Shown piece after piece: positions 1-7,157 of a stretch of DNA of 25,486 nucleotides (position 1 is the first letter of the stretch; each line of letters opens with the position of its first letter). A program made the position numbers and the translations under genes. The stretch is from CALMNV01 sp035688975. GTDB taxonomy: Bacteria > Actinomycetota > Actinomycetes > Actinomycetales > Dermatophilaceae. The stretch is from NCBI RefSeq assembly GCF_035688975.1, contig NZ_DASSMH010000064.1:1-25486 (forward strand), in the 5' to 3' direction. The notes under the pieces were generated by a model. The model made no database searches and was not told the origin of the DNA. It worked only from the letters and a program-made list of their open reading frames with translations.

Positions 1-159
1 AGCTTCCAGCCGTCGGTCAGCGTGCCCGTCGATGTCGACGGCGCCCGCAAGGTGATCAAGCTCGTCGACGCGCTCGAGGACAGCGACGACGTGCAGAACG
101 TCTACGCCAACGGCGACATCCCCGACGACGTGCTCGCGCAGCTCGACGAGGAGGAGTAG
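1..159 (+). CDS. yebC: YebC/PmpR-family protein, C-terminal fragment
   Basis: The window opens inside this gene: frame 1 is open from base 1 and gives 52 residues before TAG at 157-159. The fragment ends with the pattern ALEDSDDVQNVYAN followed by an acidic tail, which is the typical C-terminus of the YebC/PmpR family (TACO1-like proteins that help ribosomes through difficult stretches or act as transcriptional regulators, depending on the member). Position directly before ruvC on the same strand is the standard actinobacterial arrangement and supports the call. The start and the first two thirds lie outside the window. Family assignment rests on a short piece plus context. Confidence 0.88.
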   Translation, partial: SFQPSVSVPVDVDGARKVIKLVDALEDSDDVQNVYANGDIPDDVLAQLDEEE

Positions 160-217
160 CCCGGGCCCGCCCTGCCCGATGTCGGCGTGCCTGCGCCGAA
201 GATGCCGTGCGGCGGCA

Positions 218-223
218 TACGGT
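218..223 (+). promoter_or_regulatory. possible -10 box for ruvCAB
   Basis: TACGGT fits the actinobacterial -10 pattern TANNNT and lies in the 115-base gap between yebC and ruvC, predicting a start of transcription near 230. No convincing -35 is visible. It overlaps one copy of the octamer CGGCATAC (213-220), so it could simply be part of that repeat. Confidence 0.25.
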
Positions 224-274
224 GGGCTCCGAACACCAGTTCGGCGCAGTCGTCGTCCACCGAGGAGGTATGCC

Positions 275-829
275 GTGCGCGTCCTCGCCGTCGACCCGGG
301 CCTCACCCGGTGCGGGGTCGGTGTCGTCGAGGGCGTGCCCGGCCGGCCGCTCACCCTGCTCGAGGTCGGGGTCATCACGACGCCGGCCGCGCACCAGACG
401 CCGCGGCGGCTGCTCTCCATCGAGCTCGGCATGGCGGGGTGGTTCGACCGCCACCGGCCCGAGGCGGTGGCCATCGAGCGGGTCTTCGCCGACGCCAACG
501 TCTCGACGGTCATGGGCACCGCCCAGGTCACGGCCGTCGTCATGCTGCTGGCGGAGCGTCGCGGCCTGCCGGTCACCCTCCACACGCCCACCGAGGTCAA
601 GGCGGCCGTCAGCGGCAACGGCCGCGCGGACAAGGCCCAGGTGACCGCCATGGTGACCCGGCTGCTCCGGCTCGAGGCGCCTCCCCGGCCGGCCGACGCG
701 GCGGACGCCCTCGCCCTCGCGATCTGCCACGTGTGGCGCGGCGGCACCCAGAGCCGCCTCGCCGAGGCCGTGACCGCCGCCAGACCGCCCACCCACCGGC
801 CGCACCCCTCGGGAGCCGCACGCCCATGA
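275..829 (+). CDS. ruvC: Holliday junction endonuclease RuvC
   Basis: RuvC resolves Holliday junctions by paired nicks, working with RuvAB. The 184-residue protein begins VRVLAVDPGLTRCG, the usual N-terminus. The four metal-binding acidic residues can be placed at D7, E68, D141 and D144, matching the D7/E66/D138/D141 set of the E. coli enzyme in spacing and context (AIERVF, DAADALALAICH). Start chosen is GTG at 275, which has GAGGAGGT at 262-269 five bases upstream; the overlapping ATG at 270 is out of frame. The stop overlaps the ruvA ATG by four bases (ATGA), indicating translational coupling. An octamer GTATGCCG (268-275) straddles the ribosome binding site and start codon. Confidence 0.96.
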   Translation: MRVLAVDPGLTRCGVGVVEGVPGRPLTLLEVGVITTPAAHQTPRRLLSIELGMAGWFDRHRPEAVAIERVFADANVSTVMGTAQVTAVVMLLAERRGLPVTLHTPTEVKAAVSGNGRADKAQVTAMVTRLLRLEAPPRPADAADALALAICHVWRGGTQSRLAEAVTAARPPTHRPHPSGAARP

Positions 830-1428
830 TCGCCTCGCTCACCGGCACCGTCCTCAAGGCGGGTCTCGACTCCGTCGTCCTCGACGTCGGCGGCGTCGGC
901 ATGCTCGTGCACACCACTCCGGCCACCGCGGCCGCGGTCCGCCCCGGCCAGCCGGCGTCGCTCGCCACGACGCTCGTCGTCCGCGAGGACTCGCTCACGC
1001 TCTATGGCTTCGGCTCGGAGGACGAGAAGGTCGTGTTCGAGACCGTGCAGACGGTGTCCGGTGTGGGCCCCCGCCTCGCGCTCGCGCTGCTCGCCGTCCA
1101 CCCGCCCGCCAAGGTCCGCTCCGCGCTGGGCAACGGCGACGTCGCGGCGCTGACGAAGGTGCCGGGCATCGGCAAGAAGGGCGCCGAGCGCCTCGTGCTC
1201 GAGCTGCGCGACAAGCTCGGCTCCCTCGCTGGAAGCGGGTCGGCCACCGCGCCGGCCACGCCGTCTTCGACGGACGCGGGGCGCGAGCAGGTCCGCGAGG
1301 CGCTCGTCGGCCTGGGGTGGAGCGTCAAGCAGGCCGACGACGCCCTCGACAAGGTCGTTCCCCGCGCCGCCGAGGGCTCCGGGGTGTCGGCGCTGCTTCG
1401 CTCGGCGCTGCAGGAGCTCGGCCGGTGA
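826..1428 (+). CDS. ruvA: Holliday junction DNA helicase subunit RuvA
   Basis: RuvA is the tetrameric DNA-binding subunit that holds the four-way junction flat and recruits RuvB. The 200-residue length is standard. Visible parts: N-terminal OB-type domain starting MIASLTGTVL, two helix-hairpin-helix motifs (around residues 77-90, VSGVGPRLA, and 112-123, VPGIGKKGAERL), a low-complexity Ala/Ser/Thr linker (about 133-150) and the C-terminal RuvB-contacting domain (about 152-198, with ALVGLGWSVKQADDAL). Starts at ATG in ATGA overlap with ruvC and ends in GTGA overlap with ruvB. Confidence 0.96.
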   Translation: MIASLTGTVLKAGLDSVVLDVGGVGMLVHTTPATAAAVRPGQPASLATTLVVREDSLTLYGFGSEDEKVVFETVQTVSGVGPRLALALLAVHPPAKVRSALGNGDVAALTKVPGIGKKGAERLVLELRDKLGSLAGSGSATAPATPSSTDAGREQVREALVGLGWSVKQADDALDKVVPRAAEGSGVSALLRSALQELGR

Positions 1429-2519
1429 GCGAGGCCTGGGAGGACGGCTCCTTCGACGCGACGGCCCGCATCGTCGACGCGGGCAGCGAGGCCGACGAGC
1501 GCCAGGTCGAGGCGGCCCTGCGTCCCCGCAAGCTCGCCGAGTTCCCCGGCCAGCCGCGCGTGCGCGACCAGCTCGATCTCGTCCTCACGGCCGCCCGGCG
1601 CCGGGGCACGCCTCCTGACCACGTGCTGCTCTCCGGGCCGCCGGGCCTCGGCAAGACGACCCTCGCGATGATCGTCGCGGCCGAGCTGGAGCAGCCGATC
1701 CGGATCACCAGCGGGCCGGCGATCCAGCACGCCGGCGACCTCGCCTCGGTGCTGTCGTCGCTGGCCGAGGGGGAGGTGCTCTTCCTCGACGAGATCCACC
1801 GGATGTCCCGTGCCGCCGAGGAGATGCTCTACCTGGCGATGGAGGACTTCCGGGTCGACGTGGTCATCGGCAAGGGCCCCGGCGCGACGGCGATCCCGCT
1901 GGAGCTGCCGCCCTTCACCGTCGTCGGCGCGACGACCCGGGCCGGGCTCCTCCCCGCGCCGCTGCGCGACCGCTTCGGGTTCACCGGACACCTCGACTTC
2001 TACAGCGCGCAGGACCTCGTGCTGATCCTGCGTCGCTCGGCCCGCCTGCTCGGCCTCGTGGCCGACGACGAGGGCATCACCGAGATCGCACTCCGCTCCC
2101 GGGGCACGCCGCGCATCGCCAACCGCTTGCTGCGCCGCGTGCGCGACTGGGCCCAGGTGCACGGCGAGGACCGGGTCACTCTCGCCGCTGCCCGCGAGGC
2201 GCTCGCCCTCTTTGACGTCGACGACCGCGGGCTCGACCGGCTCGACCGCGCGGTGCTGGAGGCGCTGTGTCGGCGGTTCGCCGGCGGCCCGGTGGGGCTG
2301 TCCACGCTGGCCGTCGCGGTGGGGGAGGAGTCGGAGACCGTCGAGACCGTCGCCGAACCGTTCCTCGTCCGGGAGGGTTTCCTCGTCCGCACGCCCCGCG
2401 GCCGCGCCGCCTCCGCCCTCGCCTGGCAGCACCTGGGGCTGACGCCGCCCCTCGATGCCCAGGGTGCGTGGGCCACGCTGCCGCTCGAGGACTCGCCCGT
2501 CGGCCGCTTCGACTCGTAG
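1425..2519 (+). CDS. ruvB: Holliday junction branch migration motor RuvB
   Basis: RuvB is the hexameric AAA+ motor that drives branch migration. The 364-residue protein carries Walker A GPPGLGKTT (71-79), Walker B LFLDEIHR with D122/E123, the sensor-1 strand VVGATTRAG, and the arginine-finger region LPAPLRDRFGF (R183 nearby), followed by the winged-helix domain that contacts DNA. The N-terminal extension of about 35 residues before LRPRKLAEFPGQ is longer than in E. coli but usual for actinobacteria. Start GTG at 1425 overlaps the ruvA stop (GTGA). A repeat cluster begins only 14 bases after its TAG. Confidence 0.96.
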   Translation: MSEAWEDGSFDATARIVDAGSEADERQVEAALRPRKLAEFPGQPRVRDQLDLVLTAARRRGTPPDHVLLSGPPGLGKTTLAMIVAAELEQPIRITSGPAIQHAGDLASVLSSLAEGEVLFLDEIHRMSRAAEEMLYLAMEDFRVDVVIGKGPGATAIPLELPPFTVVGATTRAGLLPAPLRDRFGFTGHLDFYSAQDLVLILRRSARLLGLVADDEGITEIALRSRGTPRIANRLLRRVRDWAQVHGEDRVTLAAAREALALFDVDDRGLDRLDRAVLEALCRRFAGGPVGLSTLAVAVGEESETVETVAEPFLVREGFLVRTPRGRAASALAWQHLGLTPPLDAQGAWATLPLEDSPVGRFDS

Positions 2520-2532
2520 CCCCCCCACCCCC

Positions 2533-2649
2533 GTCGAGTGGCCACTTCCGCACACCCCCACCCCGTCGAGTGGCCAGTTCCGTACACCCCCACCCCGTCG
2601 AGTGGCCAGTTCCGTACACCCCCACCCAGTCGAGTGGCCAGTTCCGTAC
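2533..2649 (+). repeat. repeat cluster A, forward array (4 units, period 32)
   Basis: Four copies of a 21-base unit (core GAGTGGCCACTT or GAGTGGCCAGTT) start at 2533, 2565, 2597 and 2629, an exact 32-base period. The 11-base spacers are C-rich (ACCCCCACCCC type), so the other strand has repeated G runs. Unit 1 reads CCACTTCCGCAC at its end; units 2-4 share the variant CCAGTTCCGTAC, indicating local amplification. The array begins 14 bases after the ruvB stop. It is not a CRISPR, since the spacers are near-identical. Function is unknown to me. Confidence 0.9.
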
Positions 2650-2692
2650 ACGCTCCGTTGAGGCGAGCGGTCGGGACGGTCCTTCGGGCCCC

Positions 2693-2883
2693 GCGCGGAA
2701 GTAGCCACTCGACCGGAGGCGGAGGCTGCCGCGCGGCGGAGGAGCTGAGCACGGTGCCCAGCCCTGTGCGGAAGTGGCCACTCGACCGGTAAGCGGACGC
2801 TGCCGCGCGGCGGAGGCGGAGGCTGCCGCGCGGCGGGGGAGCTGAGCACGGTGCTCAGCCCTGTGCGGAAGTGGCCACTCGAC
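2693..2883 (-). repeat. repeat cluster A, reverse array (3 units)
   Basis: The same unit appears in opposite orientation at 2693-2713 (variant, with GTAG for GTGG), 2766-2786 and 2863-2883. The last two are exact reverse complements of forward unit 1 at 2533, so a 21-base-pair stem is possible across the cluster. Spacing is 73 and 97 bases, set by a longer duplicated segment that carries the units. Confidence 0.88.
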
Positions 2884-2884
2884 C
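2714..2884 (+). repeat. 74-base duplicated segment carrying the repeat unit
   Basis: Bases 2714-2787 and 2811-2884 are the same 74-base sequence with two differences by my reading (A to G and C to T). Each copy contains a GGAGGCGGAGGCTGCC stretch, a small hairpin CTGAGCAC-G-GTGCTCAG (perfect in the second copy at 2842-2858, one mismatch in the first) and one reverse repeat unit. A third, partial copy of the CTGCCGCGCGGCGGAGG part lies between them (about 2796-2815). Confidence 0.85.
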
Positions 2885-2931
2885 CGGAGGCAGGAACCGC
2901 GGCCTCGGGCGGCGGCATACGGCATGGGCGT

Positions 2932-2960
2932 CTGACAAAGTGGGCGGGCCCCCGTAGACT
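2932..2960 (+). promoter_or_regulatory. promoter for yajC-secDF-apt
   Basis: CTGACA (2932-2937) and TAGACT (2955-2960) are separated by exactly 17 bases and closely match a housekeeping sigma-factor promoter, the best in the window. Transcription would start near 2967, giving a leader of about 114 bases before yajC. Confidence 0.7.
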
Positions 2961-2982
2961 CCTGCGGGCACCTGCGCCGCCC

Positions 2983-3008
2983 CCGGCGGCACTTTCCGGT
3001 GCCGCCGG
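2983..3008 (+). promoter_or_regulatory. hairpin in the yajC leader
   Basis: CCGGCGGCA (2983-2991) and TGCCGCCGG (3000-3008) are perfect 9-base inverted repeats around an 8-base loop (CTTTCCGG). It lies inside the predicted yajC leader, 72 bases before the start codon. It is not followed by a T run, so it is not an obvious simple terminator. It may be a leader structure for the Sec operon. Confidence 0.45.
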
Positions 3009-3080
3009 TCGTTGTCGCGACGCCCCGTCCCCAGGACGTCGCGTGCTGCCCGGGAACCATTCTTAAAAGGAACTGAACTG

Positions 3081-3434
3081 ATGCGAACGATCGCCGACCT
3101 CGCCCCGACGGCGGAGACGACGGGAGGTGGAGCGTCCTCGCTGCTCTTCCTCGCACTGCCGCTGCTGCTGCTGGCCTGGATGTTCTGGAGTGCCAACCGG
3201 CGGCAGAAGCAGATGCGTGCCTTCACCTCCTCCATCTCCGTCGGCGACGCGGTGATCACGTCCTCCGGGCTCTACGGCGTGGTGCGTCGCCTCGACGACG
3301 AGAGCGCGTGGCTCGAGGTGGCCGAGGGCACAACGCTCCGGTTCGACCGTCGCGCCCTGGCGATGAAGCAGCCCGACGACTCGGCCGGCGCCACCGCGAC
3401 GCCCGGCGCCGAGGCGACCGGGACCGAGCAGTGA
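3081..3434 (+). CDS. yajC: Sec translocase accessory subunit YajC
   Basis: YajC is a small inner-membrane protein of the SecDF-YajC complex that assists SecYEG. The 117-residue protein has one membrane segment (about residues 19-36, SLLFLALPLLLLAWMFW) followed by the basic NRRQKQM stretch and the conserved cytoplasmic domain SVGDAVITSSGLYGVVRRLDD. The C-terminal tail is Ala/Thr/Gly-rich. ATG at 3081 is preceded by AAAAGGA (3065-3071) at good spacing. A start further upstream at 3012 would add a non-conserved arginine-rich stretch and is unlikely. Ten bases separate it from secD. Confidence 0.93.
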   Translation: MRTIADLAPTAETTGGGASSLLFLALPLLLLAWMFWSANRRQKQMRAFTSSISVGDAVITSSGLYGVVRRLDDESAWLEVAEGTTLRFDRRALAMKQPDDSAGATATPGAEATGTEQ

Positions 3435-3443
3435 GGCGCGCTC

Positions 3444-5378
3444 GTGGCGAGTAGCACGAAGCGGTCGGCGCGCAAGGGCCTCCTCGCGCTCCTGGCCATC
3501 GTCCTCGGCCTGGCCGCCCTCGCCGGCGGCCTGGCCACGTGGAGCGAGGGGAGCCTCGCCCCGCGGCTCGGCCTCGACCTCGAGGGCGGCACGGAGATGG
3601 TCCTCGAGCCGGTGCTCGTCGGATCGACCCAGGTCAGCCCGGGCCAGATCGACCAGGCGGTCGACATCATCCGGCAGCGCATCGACGCCAACGGCGTCAG
3701 CGAGTCGGAGATCTCCATGCAGGGCGGCCGCAACATCGTCGTCTCCATCCCCGGACAGCCCACCAAGGACCAGCTCGACGCCATCCGCAAGCCGTCGCAG
3801 CTGCGCTTCCGGGCCGTGTTCGTCCAAGCCATCAGCAGCCCCGCGGTCGTCCCGCAGCCCTCCGGCACAGCGACGGGCACATCGACGGGCACACCGACGG
3901 GCACAGCCACGGCCACGGCGACCGGCGCACCGACGGGCACGGCGACGGGCACGCCGGCGCCCACGTCCACCGGCGCCCCGACCGCCGCGAAGGGCGTCGT
4001 GCCGCAGGCCTTCGTGGCCGCGACCACGCCGCCGACGCCCACAGCCACCGCGCCCGCCAAGCCGACCACGACTTCCGCCCCGGCCCCGGCCACCACTGCG
4101 CCGACCGTCCCGCCCGCCGCGGAGGCGCCGGCAAAGGAGGACCCGGCCGCCGTCGCCGCACAGGTCTCCAAGGGCCTCACCGGCCTCGGCTGGGACCAGG
4201 CCAAGGCCAACACCGCGGCCACCACGGTGGCGCAGCAGTACGTCGCCCTCGACTGCGCGGTCCCCGGCAGCGTCGACAAGGTCCTCGACGACCCGGCCCT
4301 CCCGATCGCCACGTGTGGCGACGACCGCGCCACCAAGTACGTGCTCGGCCCCGTGGAGATCGACGGCAGCGAGATCGCAGACGCGACAAGCGGCTTCCAG
4401 CCGGGTCCCAACGGGGCGCCGACCTCCATCGTCGAAGTGGCGCTGTCCTTCAAGGACGCGGGCAAGAAGAAGTTCGCCGACGTCACCCGCCGCCTCTACG
4501 CGCAACAGGGCAACCCGCCGCTGGACCAGTTCGCGGTCGTCCTCGACAAGACGGTCATCACGGCACCGCAGGCCCGCGCCGTCATCACCGACGGGCGAGC
4601 TTCGATCACCGGCTCCTTCACGGTGGACTCCGCGAAACAGCTGGCCCAACAGCTGAAGTTCGGCGCCCTGCCGCTGTCCTTCCGCCTGCAGACCCAGGAC
4701 GACATCACGCCCCAGCTCGGGCAGGAGCAGCTCGCCCTCGGCCTGCTCGCCGGGGCCATCGGCCTGCTGCTCGTCGTCGTCTACTCGCTGCTGCAGTACC
4801 GCGCCCTCGGGCTGGTCACCGTCGCCTCGCTCGTCGTCGCGGCCAGCATCAGCTACCTGGCGGTGACGATCCTCGGCACCACCCATGGCTTCCGGCTCAC
4901 CATGGCCGGGGTCACCGGCCTCATCGTCGCCATCGGCGTCACCGCGGACAGCTTCATCGTCTACTTCGAGCGCATCCGCGACGAGGTGCGCGACGGCCGG
5001 CCGCTCGTGGCCGCGGTCGAGACGGGGTGGAAGCGGGCGCGACGGACCATCCTCGCCGCCGACGCGGTCAACTTCATCGCCGCTGTGGTCCTCTACCTGC
5101 TCGCCTCCAGCAACGTCCGCGGCTTCGCCTTCACGCTCGGGCTGACGACCGTCATCGACCTCGTCGTCGTCATGCTCTTCACGCACCCGACCGTGCAGCT
5201 GCTGGCGCGCACGACGTTCTTCGGCGGCGGGCACAGGTGGTCCGGCCTCGACCCCGAGCGCCTCGGCGCGAAGGAGAGCCCGCGCTACCGCGGTCGCGGC
5301 CAGTTCGGGGTCCCGGCCGCCGGAACGGCCCGCACGGCGGGCGCCGCCCCCATCGCCGAAGGGAAGGCCCACGCATGA
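3444..5378 (+). CDS. secD: protein translocase subunit SecD
   Basis: SecD, with SecF, uses the proton gradient to pull exported proteins through SecYEG. The 644-residue protein has a first membrane helix (about 11-32), the conserved LGLDLEGGTE motif (42-51), the large extracytoplasmic P1 domain and the C-terminal bundle of five membrane helices beginning near QEQLALGLLAGAIGLLL. The motif TADSFIVYFERIRDE sits in the usual place. The P1 region carries a long Thr/Pro/Ala/Gly-rich insertion (about residues 139-232), partly encoded by a 12-base tandem repeat. Start GTG at 3444. The stop overlaps the secF ATG (ATGA). Confidence 0.95.
   Translation: MASSTKRSARKGLLALLAIVLGLAALAGGLATWSEGSLAPRLGLDLEGGTEMVLEPVLVGSTQVSPGQIDQAVDIIRQRIDANGVSESEISMQGGRNIVVSIPGQPTKDQLDAIRKPSQLRFRAVFVQAISSPAVVPQPSGTATGTSTGTPTGTATATATGAPTGTATGTPAPTSTGAPTAAKGVVPQAFVAATTPPTPTATAPAKPTTTSAPAPATTAPTVPPAAEAPAKEDPAAVAAQVSKGLTGLGWDQAKANTAATTVAQQYVALDCAVPGSVDKVLDDPALPIATCGDDRATKYVLGPVEIDGSEIADATSGFQPGPNGAPTSIVEVALSFKDAGKKKFADVTRRLYAQQGNPPLDQFAVVLDKTVITAPQARAVITDGRASITGSFTVDSAKQLAQQLKFGALPLSFRLQTQDDITPQLGQEQLALGLLAGAIGLLLVVVYSLLQYRALGLVTVASLVVAASISYLAVTILGTTHGFRLTMAGVTGLIVAIGVTADSFIVYFERIRDEVRDGRPLVAAVETGWKRARRTILAADAVNFIAAVVLYLLASSNVRGFAFTLGLTTVIDLVVVMLFTHPTVQLLARTTFFGGGHRWSGLDPERLGAKESPRYRGRGQFGVPAAGTARTAGAAPIAEGKAHA
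3864..3959 (+). repeat. 12-base tandem repeat inside secD
   Basis: About eight imperfect copies of a 12-base unit of the type GGCACANCGACG run through 3864-3959 in frame, encoding a Gly-Thr-X-Thr series. Units 1-3 are nearly identical and later ones drift (GGCACGGCGACG, GGCGCACCGACG). Copy number changes would lengthen or shorten the SecD linker in steps of four residues without breaking the frame. Confidence 0.85.
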
Positions 5379-6559
5379 TCAACTTCTCCCAGGTCGGCAA
5401 CGACCTCTACACGGGCCGGCGATCCGTCGACTTCATCGGGCGGCAGAAGACCTGGTATGCCGTGTCCGCGGTCCTCATCGCCCTCGCCCTCGTCGGCCTC
5501 TTCGGCAAGGGCCTCAACTTCGGCATCGAGTTCAGCGGCGGGTCCGAGTTCCGGGTCTCCTCCGTGGCCAGCTCGGCCGACTACGAGCAGAAGGCCCAAT
5601 CGGCGGTCGGATCCGCCGGCATCGGCGGCAACGTCACCGCGACGGTCGTCGGCCAGGACACCGTCCGCGTCCAGACCGAGGCTGCCGAGGGCAAGACGGA
5701 TGCCGCCAAGACCGCGCTCGCCAAGGCGTTCGGCGTGCCGGCGACGGCGGTGAGCGCATCGCTCATCGGGCCGAGCTGGGGCGAGTCGGTCAGCCGGCAG
5801 GCCATCCAGGCCCTGATCGTCTTCCTCGTCCTCGTGACCATCGTCATGGCGCTCTACTTCCGCACCTGGAAGATGGCGGCGGCCGGGCTGGTGGCCCTGC
5901 TGCACGACCTCGTCATCACGGTCGGCGTCTACGCCCTCTTCGGCTTCGAGATCACCCCGTCGTCGATGATCGGCTTCCTGACCATCCTCGGATACTCGCT
6001 CTACGACACGGTCGTCGTCTTCGACAAGGTCCGGGAGAACACGAGCGAGGCGCTGCGGAGCAGGCGACTGTCGTATGCCGCCGCCGCCAACCTCGCCGTC
6101 AACCAGACGCTCGTGCGCTCCATCAACACGACGGTCGTGGCGCTGCTGCCCATCGCCGCGGTGCTCGTCGTCGGCTTCACCCTGCTCGGCCCGGGGACGC
6201 TGCTCGACCTGGCCCTCGCCCTGTTCATCGGCATTGCCGTCGGTGCGTACTCCTCGATCTTCATCGCGACCCCGCTGCTGGTCGACCTGCGGCGCCGGGA
6301 CCCGGCCGTCAAGGACCTCGACGCCTACGTCGCCCGCCACCCAGGTCGGGGCGCGGCCCCGCAGCCGCAGCCGGCCGCCGCTGCGGCCGACGCCTCCGCG
6401 GCGGACGCCGACCGCGGGGCCTACGTGCCGGCCAGTCCGGGGGGGTCGACCTCGGTGACGGCCGGGGACCTCGCGGCGGGCCTGCCCCGTCCGGTGCACA
6501 AGTACGCCCAGGCCGGTCCGCGCAACCAGCCCCGGCGACCGCCGAAGTCCAAGCGGTGA
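5375..6559 (+). CDS. secF: protein translocase subunit SecF
   Basis: SecF is the partner of SecD. The 394-residue protein shows the first membrane helix (about 28-43), the LNFGIEFSGG motif (47-56), a periplasmic-type domain, and five C-terminal helices with the family patterns VALLHDLVITVGVYAL, FLTILGYSLYDTVVVFDKVREN and the NQTLVRSINT stretch. The last ~75 residues form a low-complexity Ala/Pro tail ending in a basic stretch (RRPPKSKR), longer than in E. coli. Starts at ATG in overlap with secD and ends in GTGA overlap with apt. Confidence 0.95.
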   Translation: MINFSQVGNDLYTGRRSVDFIGRQKTWYAVSAVLIALALVGLFGKGLNFGIEFSGGSEFRVSSVASSADYEQKAQSAVGSAGIGGNVTATVVGQDTVRVQTEAAEGKTDAAKTALAKAFGVPATAVSASLIGPSWGESVSRQAIQALIVFLVLVTIVMALYFRTWKMAAAGLVALLHDLVITVGVYALFGFEITPSSMIGFLTILGYSLYDTVVVFDKVRENTSEALRSRRLSYAAAANLAVNQTLVRSINTTVVALLPIAAVLVVGFTLLGPGTLLDLALALFIGIAVGAYSSIFIATPLLVDLRRRDPAVKDLDAYVARHPGRGAAPQPQPAAAAADASAADADRGAYVPASPGGSTSVTAGDLAAGLPRPVHKYAQAGPRNQPRRPPKSKR

Positions 6560-7110
6560 CCACCGAGTCCACGGCCGACGTCGTCGAGCCGACGGTGGCG
6601 CAGCTCGTCGCCGAGAAGCTGCGCGACATCCCCGACTTCCCCAAGCCGGGCGTCCTCTTCAAGGACTACACGCCGCTCATCGCCGACGGTCCGGCGTTCG
6701 CCCGGGTCGTGCGCGACATCGCCGGCCGCTACGCCGGCCGGACCGACGTCGTCGTCGGCATCGAGGCCCGAGGCTTCATCCTCGGCGCCGCCGTCGCCTA
6801 CGAGCTCGGTCTCGGCATGGTGCCCGTCCGCAAGGTCGGCAAGCTGCCCGGGGAGACCCTGCAGGAGGAGTACGCCCTCGAGTACGGCACCGCCGCGATC
6901 GAGGTCCACGCCGACGCCTTCCGGCCGGGGGAGCGGGTGCTGGTCATCGACGACGTCCTTGCCACCGGCGGGACGGCGGCCGCGACGTGCCAGCTGGTCG
7001 AGCGGGCCGGTGCCGCCGTCGCGGGCGTCGACGTCGTCCTCGAGCTCGGCTTCCTCGGCGGCCGCGCGCGGCTCGGCGACCACCCCGTGCACGCCATCCT
7101 CACCGTCTGA
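6556..7110 (+). CDS. apt: adenine phosphoribosyltransferase
   Basis: Apt converts adenine and PRPP to AMP in purine salvage. The 184-residue protein has the N-terminal RDIPDFPKPGVLFKDYTPL pattern, the VVGIEARGFILG loop and the PRPP-binding motif VLVIDDVLATGGTA (about 128-141). Length is normal apart from an extra ~13 residues at the N-terminus from the GTG at 6556, which overlaps the secF stop (GTGA). The secF-apt-relA neighbourhood is typical of actinobacteria and places salvage next to (p)ppGpp metabolism. Confidence 0.94.
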   Translation: MTTESTADVVEPTVAQLVAEKLRDIPDFPKPGVLFKDYTPLIADGPAFARVVRDIAGRYAGRTDVVVGIEARGFILGAAVAYELGLGMVPVRKVGKLPGETLQEEYALEYGTAAIEVHADAFRPGERVLVIDDVLATGGTAAATCQLVERAGAAVAGVDVVLELGFLGGRARLGDHPVHAILTV

Positions 7111-7123
7111 CCTGCCGGCTCGG

Positions 7124-7151
7124 TCTGACCTGCCCGGTCGCCGACTACACT
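7124..7151 (+). promoter_or_regulatory. leaderless promoter for relA
   Basis: TACACT (7146-7151) ends six bases before the ATG at 7158, so transcription would start at the A of the start codon. TCTGAC (7124-7129) is a plausible -35 with a 16-base spacer. No ribosome binding site is present before the ATG, consistent with a leaderless message. Confidence 0.6.
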
Positions 7152-7157
7152 CCCTCC

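Noticed and set aside
2520..2532. Classical T-tailed terminator for ruvB
   Set aside because: No hairpin with a T run follows ruvB. If termination occurs here it must involve the repeat cluster or Rho.
2538..2792. Small proteins with VEWPVPYTP or SSGHFRTP repeats encoded by the repeat clusters
   Set aside because: Every frame through the repeats stays open because the unit lacks stops. There is no ribosome binding site or codon pattern, and both strands do the same.
2533..2883. CRISPR array
   Set aside because: The regular 32-base period looks CRISPR-like, but the spacers are near-identical, units are only 21 bases, both orientations occur and no cas gene is nearby.
3063..5372. 769-codon open frame antisense to secD
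   Set aside because: Extremely Gly/Arg/Asp-rich composition, no family motifs, and fully opposite secD. It is a product of high GC codon bias.
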